Shown: positions 51,243 to 60,542, counted from the stretch's first letter. The stretch: DNA of 64,000 nucleotides from Verrucomicrobiota bacterium (GCA_022709905.1 JAKLHY010000027.1:26899-90898); one strand, 5' to 3'. Made by a program: numbers and translations. The notes: generated by a model not told the origin, from the sequence alone.

Positions 51243-53510
51243 ATGAGACACATTGCGATTCTGTTCATCTTCTGGGGCTTCGCTCTGAGCCTGGCGGCCG
51301 CCGATTACGTCAATGTCTACGAATCCTACGAGGAAAAAGCCGTCCAGATTCCATGCGACTGCGCGGTGGCGCGTTTCGAGAAACAACAGAAGGATGTCTT
51401 TACCCTGACCGCATCGCTGACCCTGGAAGGATTGTCGGAGGAGGAGATCGACGACTACACTTACTTCGAGTTTTTCCTCAATACGTGGGAGAGTCTGGTC
51501 ACTTTTTCAGCTACTTTGGGTCAAGCCGATGTCAAGACAAATAATAAGTGGATTTACTTTTTCGACTTTGAGGATTTTGTGACGGGCGAGATCATCGAGT
51601 TGGGACGGGCCTCTTTCACTCGTCGCGGCGACACGATTGACATGGTCTATACGGTCACGGAGTCCGTTCCGACGTTTGCCATGGATCATTGGGACATGGC
51701 GGGCCCTTTCGAGGAGCAGATGGATTTCTATTTTACATTCGGTTTTCTGGATAAATCGGCCACAGTTTATTATAAGGGAAAAACTGATTTATCGACCGTT
51801 ACGATGGGGAAAGAGGGCGAGGAGGAGACCTTTGATTTGGCGAATGTCACGCTCTCGGGGCGCGCGGATTTCACCAAGCCAACGATGGGATTTGTGGTTC
51901 CCAAAGCGAATCTGAAGACGACAAGCGACCGGATTATGGTGACGGTGACCGCGCGCGACAATGTGGGGGTGGACTCGGTTGGCATTCGTTCCGATCCGGA
52001 GTCGGACTACACAGATATGGAAAGGATGGAGGGATCGAGTCAGTGGACGGCCGAAGTGGACTTGGCGCCGGGCACGAATGTGCTGGAAGCCCTTTGCCGG
52101 GATTGGGCGGGCAATGAACGAATCGAATCGATCAAAGTGGTTTATGAGGTGACATCGCCGATCGAGATTGTGGCGAATCCCGCGGATGGGGGAAAGGTCA
52201 CGGGACTGCGCTCGGGCCAGATGCTGCAGGAGGGCCGTTTTTACACGGTGACGGCGGTTGCGTCCCGGGGTTACGTATTTGCCGGATGGAGAGGAGGGAT
52301 GGCCTCGGCCGAGGCCGCTCTGACATTCCGCATGGAGGAGGGCATGTTGTTGGAGGCCCTATTTATTCCGAATCCATTTATTCCATTGGCGGGGATCTAT
52401 CGGGGTTTGTTTGCGCCAGCTTCTTCCAGCAGTGGGAATCAGACGCCCATGATTAATCCATCGGAGCCTGGGGGGACCGTTGGATCCGGGATGACTCCGG
52501 ATAACTGCGGGGCCATCGAGTTGAGCATCAACCGGAACGGGCAGGCCAGCGGCGTTCTGATGCTGGGAGGCCAAAGCCTGTATCTGCGGCAGGTTCTTTT
52601 TGACATTAAGGGCGCGGCCAGGATTACAGTGGAGCGTCGCGGATCGTTGCCGCCGTTGGATCTGAGTATGCAGTTGGACCTTGGCAATCCCAAGGGCGTA
52701 TTAAGCGGGACGGTAAAGGCGGGTGGGACCAGCATGCATCTTCTGGCTTTTCTTGGGCAAGCCGCGGAAACATGGGCGGGCCGTTATACAGCGGTCATTC
52801 CTGGCGGACCATCCCTGCAACCCCAGAACAATTCCTCTCTTCAAACGACACCGGATGGAGACGGGATCGCAACGATCGAGGTGGATCCCTCGGGCGACCT
52901 CGATCTGTCGGGCAACTTGGGAGATGGCACAGCTTTTGATATAGCCAGCGGAGTATCCTTTGATGGGCTTTGGCCGGTCTATGCGTCTTTGTATGATGGA
53001 AAAGGGCTGTTGTTTGGATGGGTTCGATTCCTGCGCAATGCCGGAGCGCCCGAGCAGGTGCGGGTCGACGGTCCGATCCTCTGGATCAAACCGCCCTCGA
53101 CCTCATCGAATCCGGATCTCTATCCTCGAGGCTTTGCTGTGCGGGCGGTGATGAGTGGCGCGCGTTACGAGGCGTCTCTTGCGACGGGTTCAGCCTGGAA
53201 TTGGGACCAAGGAGTTATTGAACTGGCCGGAGGCAATCTGAGTCAACCGCTGCGGTATGCGGTTGATGTGGAGGAAGGTTCCCTGGTGATTGCGGGAAAC
53301 GATACCCGGATGAGTGCCAGTGTGTCGGAGAGAAATGGATGGGTGAGCGGGAGTTTCTATCATCCGGACCTTGGAAAACGAGTCTCATTCAGAGGGATTG
53401 TAGTACAATGGCCCAATCGAGGATTCGAGGTGGGAGGGTGGTTTCTAGGGGAGGACCAGAGTGGCCACCTGTTTTTAGGACCTAATCCCGTCGATGAAAT
53501 CCTACCCTGA
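51243..53510 (+). CDS. Large secreted multi-domain protein with an InlB-like beta repeat
   Basis: 755 aa with a signal peptide (MRHIAILFIFWGFALSLAAA). Residues 25-205 are a novel-looking acidic N-terminal domain ('DDYTYFEFFLNTWESLVTFS'). An Ig-like/Bacterial-Ig module ('KTTSDRIMVTVTARDNVGVD', 'PGTNVLEALCRDWAGNERIE') follows, then a divergent InlB B-repeat ('VTAVASRGYVFAGWRGGMAS'). A C-terminal region of about 350 aa is built of two similar halves ('GIYRGLFAPASS'...'GVLSGTVKAGG'; 'GRYTAVIPGG'...'GWVSGSFYHPD'), a pattern seen in PVC cell-surface proteins with calcium-binding or hydrolase neighbours. There is no catalytic motif. It likely acts at the cell surface. Confidence 0.8.
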   Translation: MRHIAILFIFWGFALSLAAADYVNVYESYEEKAVQIPCDCAVARFEKQQKDVFTLTASLTLEGLSEEEIDDYTYFEFFLNTWESLVTFSATLGQADVKTNNKWIYFFDFEDFVTGEIIELGRASFTRRGDTIDMVYTVTESVPTFAMDHWDMAGPFEEQMDFYFTFGFLDKSATVYYKGKTDLSTVTMGKEGEEETFDLANVTLSGRADFTKPTMGFVVPKANLKTTSDRIMVTVTARDNVGVDSVGIRSDPESDYTDMERMEGSSQWTAEVDLAPGTNVLEALCRDWAGNERIESIKVVYEVTSPIEIVANPADGGKVTGLRSGQMLQEGRFYTVTAVASRGYVFAGWRGGMASAEAALTFRMEEGMLLEALFIPNPFIPLAGIYRGLFAPASSSSGNQTPMINPSEPGGTVGSGMTPDNCGAIELSINRNGQASGVLMLGGQSLYLRQVLFDIKGAARITVERRGSLPPLDLSMQLDLGNPKGVLSGTVKAGGTSMHLLAFLGQAAETWAGRYTAVIPGGPSLQPQNNSSLQTTPDGDGIATIEVDPSGDLDLSGNLGDGTAFDIASGVSFDGLWPVYASLYDGKGLLFGWVRFLRNAGAPEQVRVDGPILWIKPPSTSSNPDLYPRGFAVRAVMSGARYEASLATGSAWNWDQGVIELAGGNLSQPLRYAVDVEEGSLVIAGNDTRMSASVSERNGWVSGSFYHPDLGKRVSFRGIVVQWPNRGFEVGGWFLGEDQSGHLFLGPNPVDEILP

Positions 53511-53604
53511 GGATGGCCTTTTGTCGAAATATTGCGGAGGGAATACCAAAACACCACTCTTCAGTCCGGTGGGCAGAGGGGATAAGTTTTCGGGCGACAA
53601 AACC

Positions 53605-54068
53605 ATGAAAACTCAACGACAACCTCGGCCCACCGTCAAAGCGATCCTCGATGAACATGTCACGCTGAGTGTCGAATGTCTAGATCGCCTTTACCTCAAC
53701 GGCCATGAATGGGCCAAACGCCAGCTCGAAAAGGAAGGGATTGCTTTTGAAGCCCAAGCAACGGCTTCTGGCGGTGTGCCAATCCGACCCGGCTCCAAAC
53801 CCTCTGTGATCCACTGGAACCCGAGCAGATGCAGGCCTTCCTGAACCGTTGGCTCCATCGCCTGCCCTTTTCCTTGGAAGGGGCTGACCCTCAGGCTGGT
53901 TACTCCCCCCGGCTTTCGATCTGGCCAATGGAGTATTCCCTGCCCCAAGGGTTTGATCGGCTGGTGCATGGGCGGGCAAACCGGCCCATGCCTCCTGGGG
54001 CGCCTGATCAAGGATTGGGACGCAAGTCCTGGAACGTGTCCACGCGTCCTCGGCGGATAACAACTTGA
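53605..54068 (+). pseudogene. Decayed gene of an uncharacterised widespread family (internal deletion and frameshift)
   Basis: The first frame (ATG 53605) reads 'KAILDEHVTLSVECLDRLYL' then NG directly joined to 'HEWAKRQLEKEGIAFEA'. At about 53750-53760 the sense continues in another frame: 'NGFWRCANPTRLQTLCDPLE', 'PEQMQAFLNRWLHRLPFSLE' and 'GADPQAGYSPRLSIWPMEYS', to 'FDRLVHGRA' near 53978. From memory, intact relatives of several hundred residues have a long middle between the '..LYLNG' and '..NGHEWAKRQ' parts. That middle is missing here, as if deleted at a shared LNG. It is therefore a broken copy. The ancestral function is not known to me. Confidence 0.7.
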
Positions 54069-54140
54069 CGCCGACGGGGTCCTGGCCGAAGCTCCTGCCC
54101 CGGCTGCCGCCAATCATCCGTGGCGCCGAACAAAAACTGA

Positions 54141-54836
54141 ATGAATAAATACATTGCCATCATCATGGGTCTGGGTTTTGCCGTCTGCGCTGCTCAAGCC
54201 GAGGAGAAGCTGGATCTGAGTCAATCCAAACAGCGAATCAGCTACAGCATTGGTTCGAACATTGGATCCAGTTTTAAGCAGCAGGAGCTTGATCTGGATG
54301 CCAAGGCCCTGGCCGCCGGCATCAGTGATGCCATGGCGGGAAAATCCACTCTTACCGAGGCGGAAATCCGTGAAACCTTGAAGCAGTTTCAAACCGAGCT
54401 CCAATCCAAGATGGAGCTCAAGCAAAAGGAGTTGGGCGAGAAGAATCTGAAGGCCGGCGACGTGTTCCTGGCCGAGAATGGCAAGAAAGAAGGCGTCAAG
54501 AGCACGTCCACCGGGCTGCAATATAAGGTGATCAAGACGGGCTCAGGCAAGTCCCCCAAGGCAACCGATACTGTCAAAGTGCATTATCATGGAACTTTGA
54601 TCGATGGGACGGTCTTCGACAGTTCTGTGGATCGCGGTGAGCCCGTGACGTTTCCGCTGAACGAAGTCATCCCGGGATGGACCGAGGCGTTGCAGTTGAT
54701 GAAGGAAGGGGACAAGTGGAAGCTGTTTATCCCATCGAAACTGGCCTACGGTCCGCGCGGGGCCAGTGAGAAAATTGGACCCAACAGCACCTTGGTTTTT
54801 GACGTGGAACTGATTTCCATCGAGAAAGCTAATTAA
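54141..54836 (+). CDS. FKBP-type peptidyl-prolyl isomerase (Mip/FkpA-like), exported
   Basis: 231 aa. Signal peptide MNKYIAIIMGLGFAVCAAQA; a helical dimerisation domain at about residues 25-105 ('QRISYSIGSNIGSSFKQQEL', 'QTELQSKMELKQKELGEKNL'); an FKBP domain at about 120-228 ('STGLQYKVIKTGSGKSPKAT', 'VKVHYHGTLIDGTVFDSSVD', 'FPLNEVIPGWTEALQLMKEG', 'WKLFIPSKLAYGPRGASEKI'). The aromatic pocket residues Y, F, D, F, V-I and W are in place, so it should be an active periplasmic prolyl isomerase/chaperone, useful next to many secreted proteins. Confidence 0.96.
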   Translation: MNKYIAIIMGLGFAVCAAQAEEKLDLSQSKQRISYSIGSNIGSSFKQQELDLDAKALAAGISDAMAGKSTLTEAEIRETLKQFQTELQSKMELKQKELGEKNLKAGDVFLAENGKKEGVKSTSTGLQYKVIKTGSGKSPKATDTVKVHYHGTLIDGTVFDSSVDRGEPVTFPLNEVIPGWTEALQLMKEGDKWKLFIPSKLAYGPRGASEKIGPNSTLVFDVELISIEKAN

Positions 54837-54851
54837 GAACGATCCATTCAC

Positions 54852-54881
54852 AAAAAAGGTCCGGATCCATGTCCGGACCTT
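54852..54881 (-). terminator. Rho-independent terminator for the leftward gene
   Basis: A 10-bp perfect stem, AAGGTCCGGA (54856-54865) and TCCGGACCTT (54872-54881), has a 6-base loop. Read leftward it ends in a TTTTTTG run (complement of 54851-54857), which fits a terminator for the gene at 54915-55595. In the rightward direction no T-tract follows, though the stem may help end the FKBP transcript too. Confidence 0.8.
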
Positions 54882-54914
54882 GAGCCAGGCCAATTTATCG
54901 AACGCAATTGCGGG

Positions 54915-55595
54915 TTAACGCTTCTTCAAAACCGCCAAGCCGAAGAAGGCTAGCCCCAGAAGACCAAGAGAACCGCCCCCATCGGGAATGCTGGTGGTCT
55001 GGACACTGACCTTGATATTATCTATCGCCCAGCTTTCGTCTGCACCAGCCTGCCAACCGCCACCGCTGGCAAACCACTCCACTAGCAAGGTGTCACCTGA
55101 GTGCGGTACAGACATGATAAAGGGATAGGCAGAATCAAGCCAACCAGTATTCTGAGCTAAGGATGGGTCCGCCCTGTAGACAATCGGTGCTCCTTTCCAG
55201 CTTTGATCGTTCCAGTCAAAATTGTCGAACGTCTCAGAGAATGCCAGTAGGCCATCGATTGACACATTGAAATAATCAGGGGGTACCGTCCCGCCAGCTA
55301 TCGTATCACCATCCCACGAATCGATGATGGCGGCATCGAACCAGATGTCGACATAGCTGTGATCTGGCAATCCGGCAATAGCCAAAGACGTTGGGGCGCC
55401 AGCCGAGTCGTTCCTCAGATAATACTCTTCAAAACCATAGGCAGAATATCCCTCTGTGGATGTCAAAGAGCCTGCTCCGCCGAATTCTGGCGGAACTCCT
55501 GACTCAAAGTCGGTTGTGAAGACTATTCCTGCGGAAGCATTCAAGGCTGTTGCTATAGCCACTACGGATAATGCTGTTAGTGTTTTCATAGGCAT
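54915..55595 (-). CDS. Exported protein with IPDGG-type C-terminal sorting tail (PEP-CTERM-like)
   Basis: 226 aa. A signal peptide (MPMKTLTALSVVAIATALNASAG) is followed by a beta-rich domain of about 170 residues with 'IVFTTDFESGVPPEFGGAG' and 'SWAIDNIKVSVQ', the F-E-[SG] and D-[ND] pattern of secreted lectin-like (ice-binding or discoidin-like) domains. The C-terminus is 'IPDGGGSLGLLGLAFFGLAV' + LKKR: a short Pro-Asp-Gly-Gly motif, one hydrophobic helix and a basic tail. This is the design of VPDSG/PEP-CTERM tails that exosortases process. No canonical exosortase is in the window. Base composition looks more AT-rich than around it. Confidence 0.82.
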   Translation of the reverse strand: MPMKTLTALSVVAIATALNASAGIVFTTDFESGVPPEFGGAGSLTSTEGYSAYGFEEYYLRNDSAGAPTSLAIAGLPDHSYVDIWFDAAIIDSWDGDTIAGGTVPPDYFNVSIDGLLAFSETFDNFDWNDQSWKGAPIVYRADPSLAQNTGWLDSAYPFIMSVPHSGDTLLVEWFASGGGWQAGADESWAIDNIKVSVQTTSIPDGGGSLGLLGLAFFGLAVLKKR

Positions 55596-55661
55596 TCGGT
55601 TTGTGTTTAACGGGATTCCTTCTCGAGCACCCGACTCAAAGGAGATTAGGCGAAGAGCAGC

Positions 55662-55684
55662 ATTATACATGCCGTGCCACGGCA
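55662..55684 (-). promoter_or_regulatory. Leftward -10 box with adjoining palindrome, upstream of the sorting-tail gene
   Basis: Read leftward, TATAAT (complement of 55662-55667) lies about 60 bases before the start codon. Just upstream is a near-perfect palindrome, TGCCGTG / CACGGCA (55670-55684, one-base centre). I see no good -35 hexamer at 16-18 bases, so the palindrome could be an operator that helps or blocks the promoter. Confidence 0.4.
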
Positions 55685-56037
55685 AGCTAGCGCAATGTCG
55701 GCTTTTATCTCTTGATAGCCAATTTGTTATAAAACTGAATCTGGCCAGGTCTGCCGGGACCTTTCTTTGTGGTTTTGTAAACTTTTACGACAGCATTCCT
55801 GAACAAGAATGGAGATGCCATTTGCAGGCCATTCGGCACGAGTATCTTGACTGATGATAGGCCAAATGTAAGGAAAAACTACAAAGCAGCGATACTTTTA
55901 CAGTAGTCCACAGGCTGTTTTCAGGCTCAATCGCAAACGCATTACTATTGTTCAACCGCCAAGCCGACTTGTGTGTTGTTCGTCGAGCAGGCTGGATGGA
56001 CGGGGCCGGGTGGGAATCAAGGATGCAGTTCCTTGAA
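55685..56037. other. AT-richer spacer, no gene seen
   Basis: About 350 bases between the sorting-tail gene and the end of the ceramidase-like gene. No protein-like frame, RNA fold or clear repeat was found. Composition is more AT-rich than the flanks. Confidence 0.4.
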
Positions 56038-57600
56038 TCAGGGTTGGCGGGATCTGGATAAGGAAAGCGCCTGATGGCGTCTGGAGTTTTCGAGGCACAT
56101 GGCGCGGAAAGTCTCGTGGATAAGACGCGCGGTTTCCGGTCCCACGGAATTGACTTCGCCGTAGACTCCCCGTTGGGCGTTGTAGAGGTAGGGCGGTTTG
56201 CGATCCCACTCGCTCTTGGGGATGATGTAGCCGATTTCATCATTGGCCAGGCCAAAGACGAATCGGACCGATCCCGGCATCAGTTCGCGGAGCGGTGGGA
56301 TCTCGACAGGTTCCAGGTCGAAGTCAGCGCCAGGGGCGCGTTCAACGCCCCCGTTGACAAGTTCGGGGTAAATCTCTCCGGGAATACAGGCGATGCTGGC
56401 ATCACCCAAACCGATCAAGGCCACTTCGGTGCGCAACTTCATCCAGCTGGAATGTCCGCGGTCCATCAACCCGAGAATCGAGGCGAGCAGGAAACCCCAA
56501 TTATCGAGGGGGAGTTCAACTGTGCGCGCCTGGATGCTGAGCGACACGGCGGAGGCCGGGGCCTTTTTATTTTGGCGTAACTCGGGGAGAATGCGGTGGG
56601 CGAGTTGGCGTCCAACGGCTCTGGCCTTATCGTGGTTGGGTTCCTTGAACTGCTGTTTTGTATAGGGATCCTCGACGGTGACGCTGGGGGTGGTGCTCAT
56701 CAACCCTCCCACGGCGCCGTTGATGAACAGGTGAATCCCCCCCATACCGGGATCAACGGTTTTGCCTTCAAGAACAATCCCTTTTTCGAGGGCATCTCGA
56801 AGATAACCGCAGTAATCGGAGGTGATCTCGGTGTTGCGTGACCAGACCGTCTCGGGGTGATTCCCCCAGGTGGTCAGGGTGCCAAGGGTGGCTCCGCTAT
56901 CGGGGCGCGTAAAATGCATGAGACGCAGGTTGGAGTCGTATACGTGTGGTTTGCGCGTATCGGTTACGAGCCCGTCCGGAGGGGTGATGATTTCGCGGAA
57001 GACGACTTCTGCGGGTTCGAGCCGTTCGACGGCCTGTTGCAGCGCCTGAACGGACGCGGTGATGACTTGTTCGCGATAACGGGGATCGACTCCGGAATGC
57101 CAGAGGTTAGGACCCCAAAGGCCCATCAAGTCCGGAGTGGAGTGGTTGTGGGTGGCGCACACGGTTGTGTAGCCGAGATTCCAGGCCGGATCAAGGCGCC
57201 GCCGGATTTTCACCACGTCATCGTGGAACAGCCCGATGGCGTCCAGTGCGACAATGCCGAGGCGGTGATGTCCGTCGTCAATGACACAGGCGATGGCCCA
57301 CAGGTCATCGTGGATGGCCGTCGCAGCCCGATGCTGGTCGAATCCGGCGAGCCAGACGGGGCGTGTTGGATTGGAAAGATCCGGGTTGATGGTCACACGC
57401 GCAAAACCGGCTCGGAGAATTGGGCGGGTGGTTTGTTGGGTGTCGAGACCCAGATTGAGGACCAGGTCGGCTGAGGGCTCGCGATCGCGCAGCGCGTACC
57501 AGGCGCGCGCCATAACGAGCAATAGGACGAGGAGCAGACCCACGGACAGGATTCGAAGGAGCCGACGACGCCCGGAACGATTTTGCGATTGTGGTTGCAT
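56038..57600 (-). CDS. Neutral/alkaline ceramidase-like membrane-anchored hydrolase
   Basis: 520 aa from the ATG at 57600 (MQPQSQNRSGRRRLLRILSV); longer frames upstream overlap the opposite-strand zinc-ribbon gene and are rejected. One N-terminal anchor helix ('LSVGLLLVLLLVMARAW') places the body outside the cytoplasm. The body has the family's 'ILRAGFARVTINPDLSNPTR' start, 'HDDLWAIACVIDDGHHRLGI', 'TTVCATHNHSTPDLMGLWGP' (zinc-ligand His residues), 'GTLTTWGNHPETVWSRN', 'LIGLGDASIACIPGEIYPEL' and 'LANDEIGYIIPKSEWD'. Neutral ceramidases hydrolyse N-acyl sphingoids; many bacterial members of this family act on unknown amides. It stands alone. Confidence 0.85.
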   Translation of the reverse strand: MQPQSQNRSGRRRLLRILSVGLLLVLLLVMARAWYALRDREPSADLVLNLGLDTQQTTRPILRAGFARVTINPDLSNPTRPVWLAGFDQHRAATAIHDDLWAIACVIDDGHHRLGIVALDAIGLFHDDVVKIRRRLDPAWNLGYTTVCATHNHSTPDLMGLWGPNLWHSGVDPRYREQVITASVQALQQAVERLEPAEVVFREIITPPDGLVTDTRKPHVYDSNLRLMHFTRPDSGATLGTLTTWGNHPETVWSRNTEITSDYCGYLRDALEKGIVLEGKTVDPGMGGIHLFINGAVGGLMSTTPSVTVEDPYTKQQFKEPNHDKARAVGRQLAHRILPELRQNKKAPASAVSLSIQARTVELPLDNWGFLLASILGLMDRGHSSWMKLRTEVALIGLGDASIACIPGEIYPELVNGGVERAPGADFDLEPVEIPPLRELMPGSVRFVFGLANDEIGYIIPKSEWDRKPPYLYNAQRGVYGEVNSVGPETARLIHETFRAMCLENSRRHQALSLSRSRQP

Positions 57601-57706
57601 AGAAAAGTTCGGTTCAATGTCGGCTGGCCGATCTGAAAACTCAAATCCAAAGTGACGCGCTTTCGCTTGCCTTTCTTGTCGATTTTGGCCATGAATAAGG
57701 CATTCT

Positions 57707-58039
57707 ATGAAATGCCCGAAGTGCGCGGATGAGTCCTTGGAGCGGGTCAAGATTCGCGAAACGGAGGTGGACCGGTGTCCCCGATGTTGCGGTCTCTGGT
57801 TTGACGAGAACGAGCTTCGGACCCTCTTAGGGATCGAGCCCTCTGAGCTTCGGTCTCTGGAAACCCAGACGGTGTATCCTTCCCACAACTCGAAACCATC
57901 TGAATGCCCCCGGGATGGGGATCGCTTGCTGCGCGTGATGAGCCGCCGGAACCGAGTGGTGGTGATGGATGTGTGCCCAAGCTGCCGCGGCATTTGGCTT
58001 GATGGAGGCGAAATACAGCTGTTGACCGCCCAGCAGTAA
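57707..58039 (+). CDS. Double zinc-ribbon (TFIIB-type) protein
   Basis: 110 aa with two zf-TFIIB modules. The first is 'MKCPKCADESLERVKIRETE' + 'VDRCPRCCGLWFDENELRTL'; the second is 'SECPRDGDRLLRVMSR' + 'VVVMDVCPSCRGIWLDGGEI'. Three CxxC pairs (CPKC, CPRC, CPSC) are visible; the fourth site is CPRD, so one module may lack a full zinc site. Such proteins are common, cytoplasmic and of unknown role. It lies 13 bases before the 829-aa membrane protein, pointing to co-transcription. Confidence 0.9.
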   Translation: MKCPKCADESLERVKIRETEVDRCPRCCGLWFDENELRTLLGIEPSELRSLETQTVYPSHNSKPSECPRDGDRLLRVMSRRNRVVVMDVCPSCRGIWLDGGEIQLLTAQQ

Positions 58040-58052
58040 CCGAAGGCCGGGT

Positions 58053-60542
58053 ATGAAGCTGTCTTTACTGGGATGCTGGAAATACTTGAATCCCGGCGAA
58101 GACGCTTCCCTCGATCGGCCGCCGATGATCGGGTATCCGCTCCTCTACTTGGCGCCGCTGGGATTCATTTTCAACGCGGCCGGTTATTTGCCGCCCTACG
58201 CTCGGCTTCTGATCGTTTATGGTTTTCTGGCGCTGGCAATTTGTCTGCGTCCTTCCCGCCGGCTATTGGGGAGCGGCCTGGTCTTGTTGGGCGTGATGGC
58301 GGTGCAGGGGATGTTTTCGCTGCCAGCCGTGGCCGACATGGGGCTGTTGCTATGCGCGCATCATTGGATTTGGCGCCGCGTGCAGCGAGTGCCCTCGGCG
58401 GCGACGGCGGGTGTGTGTGGTTACGCTCTTCTCCATTTTTATCTGTTTCTTTCGCCGTTGGGATATCCGGTCGTTGAAGCAATTGCGGGCCTGAGCTGCC
58501 GGATTTCCAGCTGGATTACGGGCAGTTCCTATAACTTGGGGCCGATCTATCAGAATACGGGGGGAGCCCTTTTATTTCTTTGCTTATCAATATTTGGATG
58601 GGATCGGACGCGGATTTCGAAGTGGCGCACCGTCTGTTTTTTGGGGGTGATTTTGCTGTTGGGAGGCTTGTTGGCGCTTGTTCTGGTGCGACGGGTGGAT
58701 TTTGGGGTGAGCCTGGTATGGGAGCTGAAGTATCGGGATATCTTTGGGTATCGGCAGCTCTTCGACAAGTTGCGGGGTCTAGCTGTGGTGACCTATCCCG
58801 TGTTGATTTACGCCGCCTGGCTGGTGACTTACCTGGTGCTTCATTATGAAACCTGGCTGGCGCAACCGGAATCGGCCATCGAGAGACCGGACGGCCGGAG
58901 TGCGTGGCGTTGGCTGAGAGAACACCCGTGGCACATGGGAATTCCAGCGATTGCCTTGATCATGCTTTTGCTCAGCATGCCCCCTACGGCGTGGCGCCGG
59001 CCGATGCCGCGCCGTTTGATTTTTGTTGAGCAGGGCGTGGTTAGTTTTACCAAACCGGACTATACGCGGTTTGGACAGGCGGCGGGAGGGATGTATGGGT
59101 TGCTGCCCGATTATGCCGGTTTGTTTGGGTGCAAGGCCGAGGTGGTGCGGGATATTCCGGAGGCGTTGGATCAAGATCAGGTGGTGGTTTTGACGAATCT
59201 GGATAAGCCTCTTCCGCCGGAAGTGTTTCGTCGTCTTTGGGCGTTTGTTGCGGCCGGCGGCAATCTCTGGGTCTTGGGCGATCATACCTTCATCAAGAAC
59301 GGGCGCAATCACATCAACGATCTCCTGGCACCCTGCCACATCAGCTTGAATCACGACTCGGCTCAGTTCTTCCCGCAAGGCTGGTTTCATTCCTATGAGT
59401 TTCTTCAGGGAACGCCTTTTGGAGGTCTGCGGGATTCGGCTGAGAATCGGCCTGCGATTCTGGTGGGGGCGTCACTCCGATTGCGCGCGCCGGCCCAGCC
59501 ATTCATCCTGGGGCGATATGGTTACTCGGATTGGGGCACGAGCGGATCGGACGAAAGCCGGGGGTATATTGGGGATTTCAAGTATCAGTCTCAGGAACGG
59601 TTGGGCGATCTTGTCCTGGTCGCCGGAGAACGATACGGCAGAGGAAAGGTCCTTGTTTTTGGGGACACCACAAGTTTCTTTAATAACAACTTGTCGCGTT
59701 CCTACGAGATCCTGCGGTCGGTGCTTTCGTGGTTTGGGGAGTCCCCGAGCTGGCTGGCCATGGCGGGGTGGCCTTGTCGAGGGATGGCCGCGTTGATGTT
59801 GATCGCGTTCGGCGCGCTGGTTTTTGTATTCAAATCGTCTCGGGCCGTCGGATGGGTGATGCCGGCTTCGGTGTTGTTTTCTCTGGTGGTCCATCAGCCT
59901 TCTGGATGGCTGGCGTGGGACACCGAATACAGCCGTCGGCGGATGGCCATCCTCGATTTTGCCCATGAGCCTTTTGCCTCGAAGCATTCGAGCATGAATT
60001 CCGGTCTGCACGGCGTATCGATTAATCTGGCGCGTCACGGCCAGTTGCCGGTGGTCATCAACGAATGGAATCCTGAAATGCTCGATGCCGCGGCATTCAT
60101 GGTGGTGAACGCCCCTCGTCGTCCGTTTTCACTGTCGGAACGACGCGACCTGAATCGGTTCATGGAGCGGGGAGGGACGATATTGCTCGGATGCGGATAT
60201 CCACATCACAAACAGATGCGTTCCTTCCTGAGCCCGCTGCAATTGGAAATCCGAGGTTTGCCTCTGGGGCGTTTTTTTGACCGGACGGCCTTTGGGCAGC
60301 GCATCTCCTTTGTCAGCGCCTGGCCCTTGGAAATGACGCATCCGGATGCCTCGGTGATTTGTCTCTACGACGAATGGCCTTTGATCGTCATGGTACCGGT
60401 GGGTCGCGGACGCCTGGTGTTGATCAGCGACTCGGAATTTCTGCATAACCGGAATCTGGAGGGATTCGAGAATTATGATCCCGCCAATATCCAGTTCATG
60501 CGATCCCTGCTGGACTATACGTTGGGAGGGCAAGGCCCATGA
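58053..60542 (+). CDS. Large membrane protein with a GATase1-like/DUF4350-type domain (first of a pair)
   Basis: 829 aa. Hydrophobic helices are seen at about 25-45, 52-70, 75-100, 120-150, 165-190, 200-220, 245-265 and 295-310, then a soluble domain at about 320-560 with 'VVVLTNLDKPLPPEVFRRLW', 'FVAAGGNLWVLGDHTFIKNG' and 'ERYGRGKVLVFGDTTSFFNN'. Two helices follow near 570-610, and a second soluble part ('AAAFMVVNAPRRPFSLSERR', 'FMERGGTILLGCGYPHHKQM', 'VPVGRGRLVLISDSEFLHNR') repeats the same design. The GDHT and GRG-VL-F-D patterns recall DUF4350-type glutamine-amidotransferase-like folds. I do not recognise the whole protein. It ends in ATGA overlap with the next gene. Confidence 0.75.
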   Translation: MKLSLLGCWKYLNPGEDASLDRPPMIGYPLLYLAPLGFIFNAAGYLPPYARLLIVYGFLALAICLRPSRRLLGSGLVLLGVMAVQGMFSLPAVADMGLLLCAHHWIWRRVQRVPSAATAGVCGYALLHFYLFLSPLGYPVVEAIAGLSCRISSWITGSSYNLGPIYQNTGGALLFLCLSIFGWDRTRISKWRTVCFLGVILLLGGLLALVLVRRVDFGVSLVWELKYRDIFGYRQLFDKLRGLAVVTYPVLIYAAWLVTYLVLHYETWLAQPESAIERPDGRSAWRWLREHPWHMGIPAIALIMLLLSMPPTAWRRPMPRRLIFVEQGVVSFTKPDYTRFGQAAGGMYGLLPDYAGLFGCKAEVVRDIPEALDQDQVVVLTNLDKPLPPEVFRRLWAFVAAGGNLWVLGDHTFIKNGRNHINDLLAPCHISLNHDSAQFFPQGWFHSYEFLQGTPFGGLRDSAENRPAILVGASLRLRAPAQPFILGRYGYSDWGTSGSDESRGYIGDFKYQSQERLGDLVLVAGERYGRGKVLVFGDTTSFFNNNLSRSYEILRSVLSWFGESPSWLAMAGWPCRGMAALMLIAFGALVFVFKSSRAVGWVMPASVLFSLVVHQPSGWLAWDTEYSRRRMAILDFAHEPFASKHSSMNSGLHGVSINLARHGQLPVVINEWNPEMLDAAAFMVVNAPRRPFSLSERRDLNRFMERGGTILLGCGYPHHKQMRSFLSPLQLEIRGLPLGRFFDRTAFGQRISFVSAWPLEMTHPDASVICLYDEWPLIVMVPVGRGRLVLISDSEFLHNRNLEGFENYDPANIQFMRSLLDYTLGGQGP

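Noticed and set aside
57601..57993. N-terminal extension of the ceramidase-like gene
   Set aside because: It would be antisense to a zinc-ribbon gene with CxxC motifs; the ATG at 57600 gives a membrane anchor.
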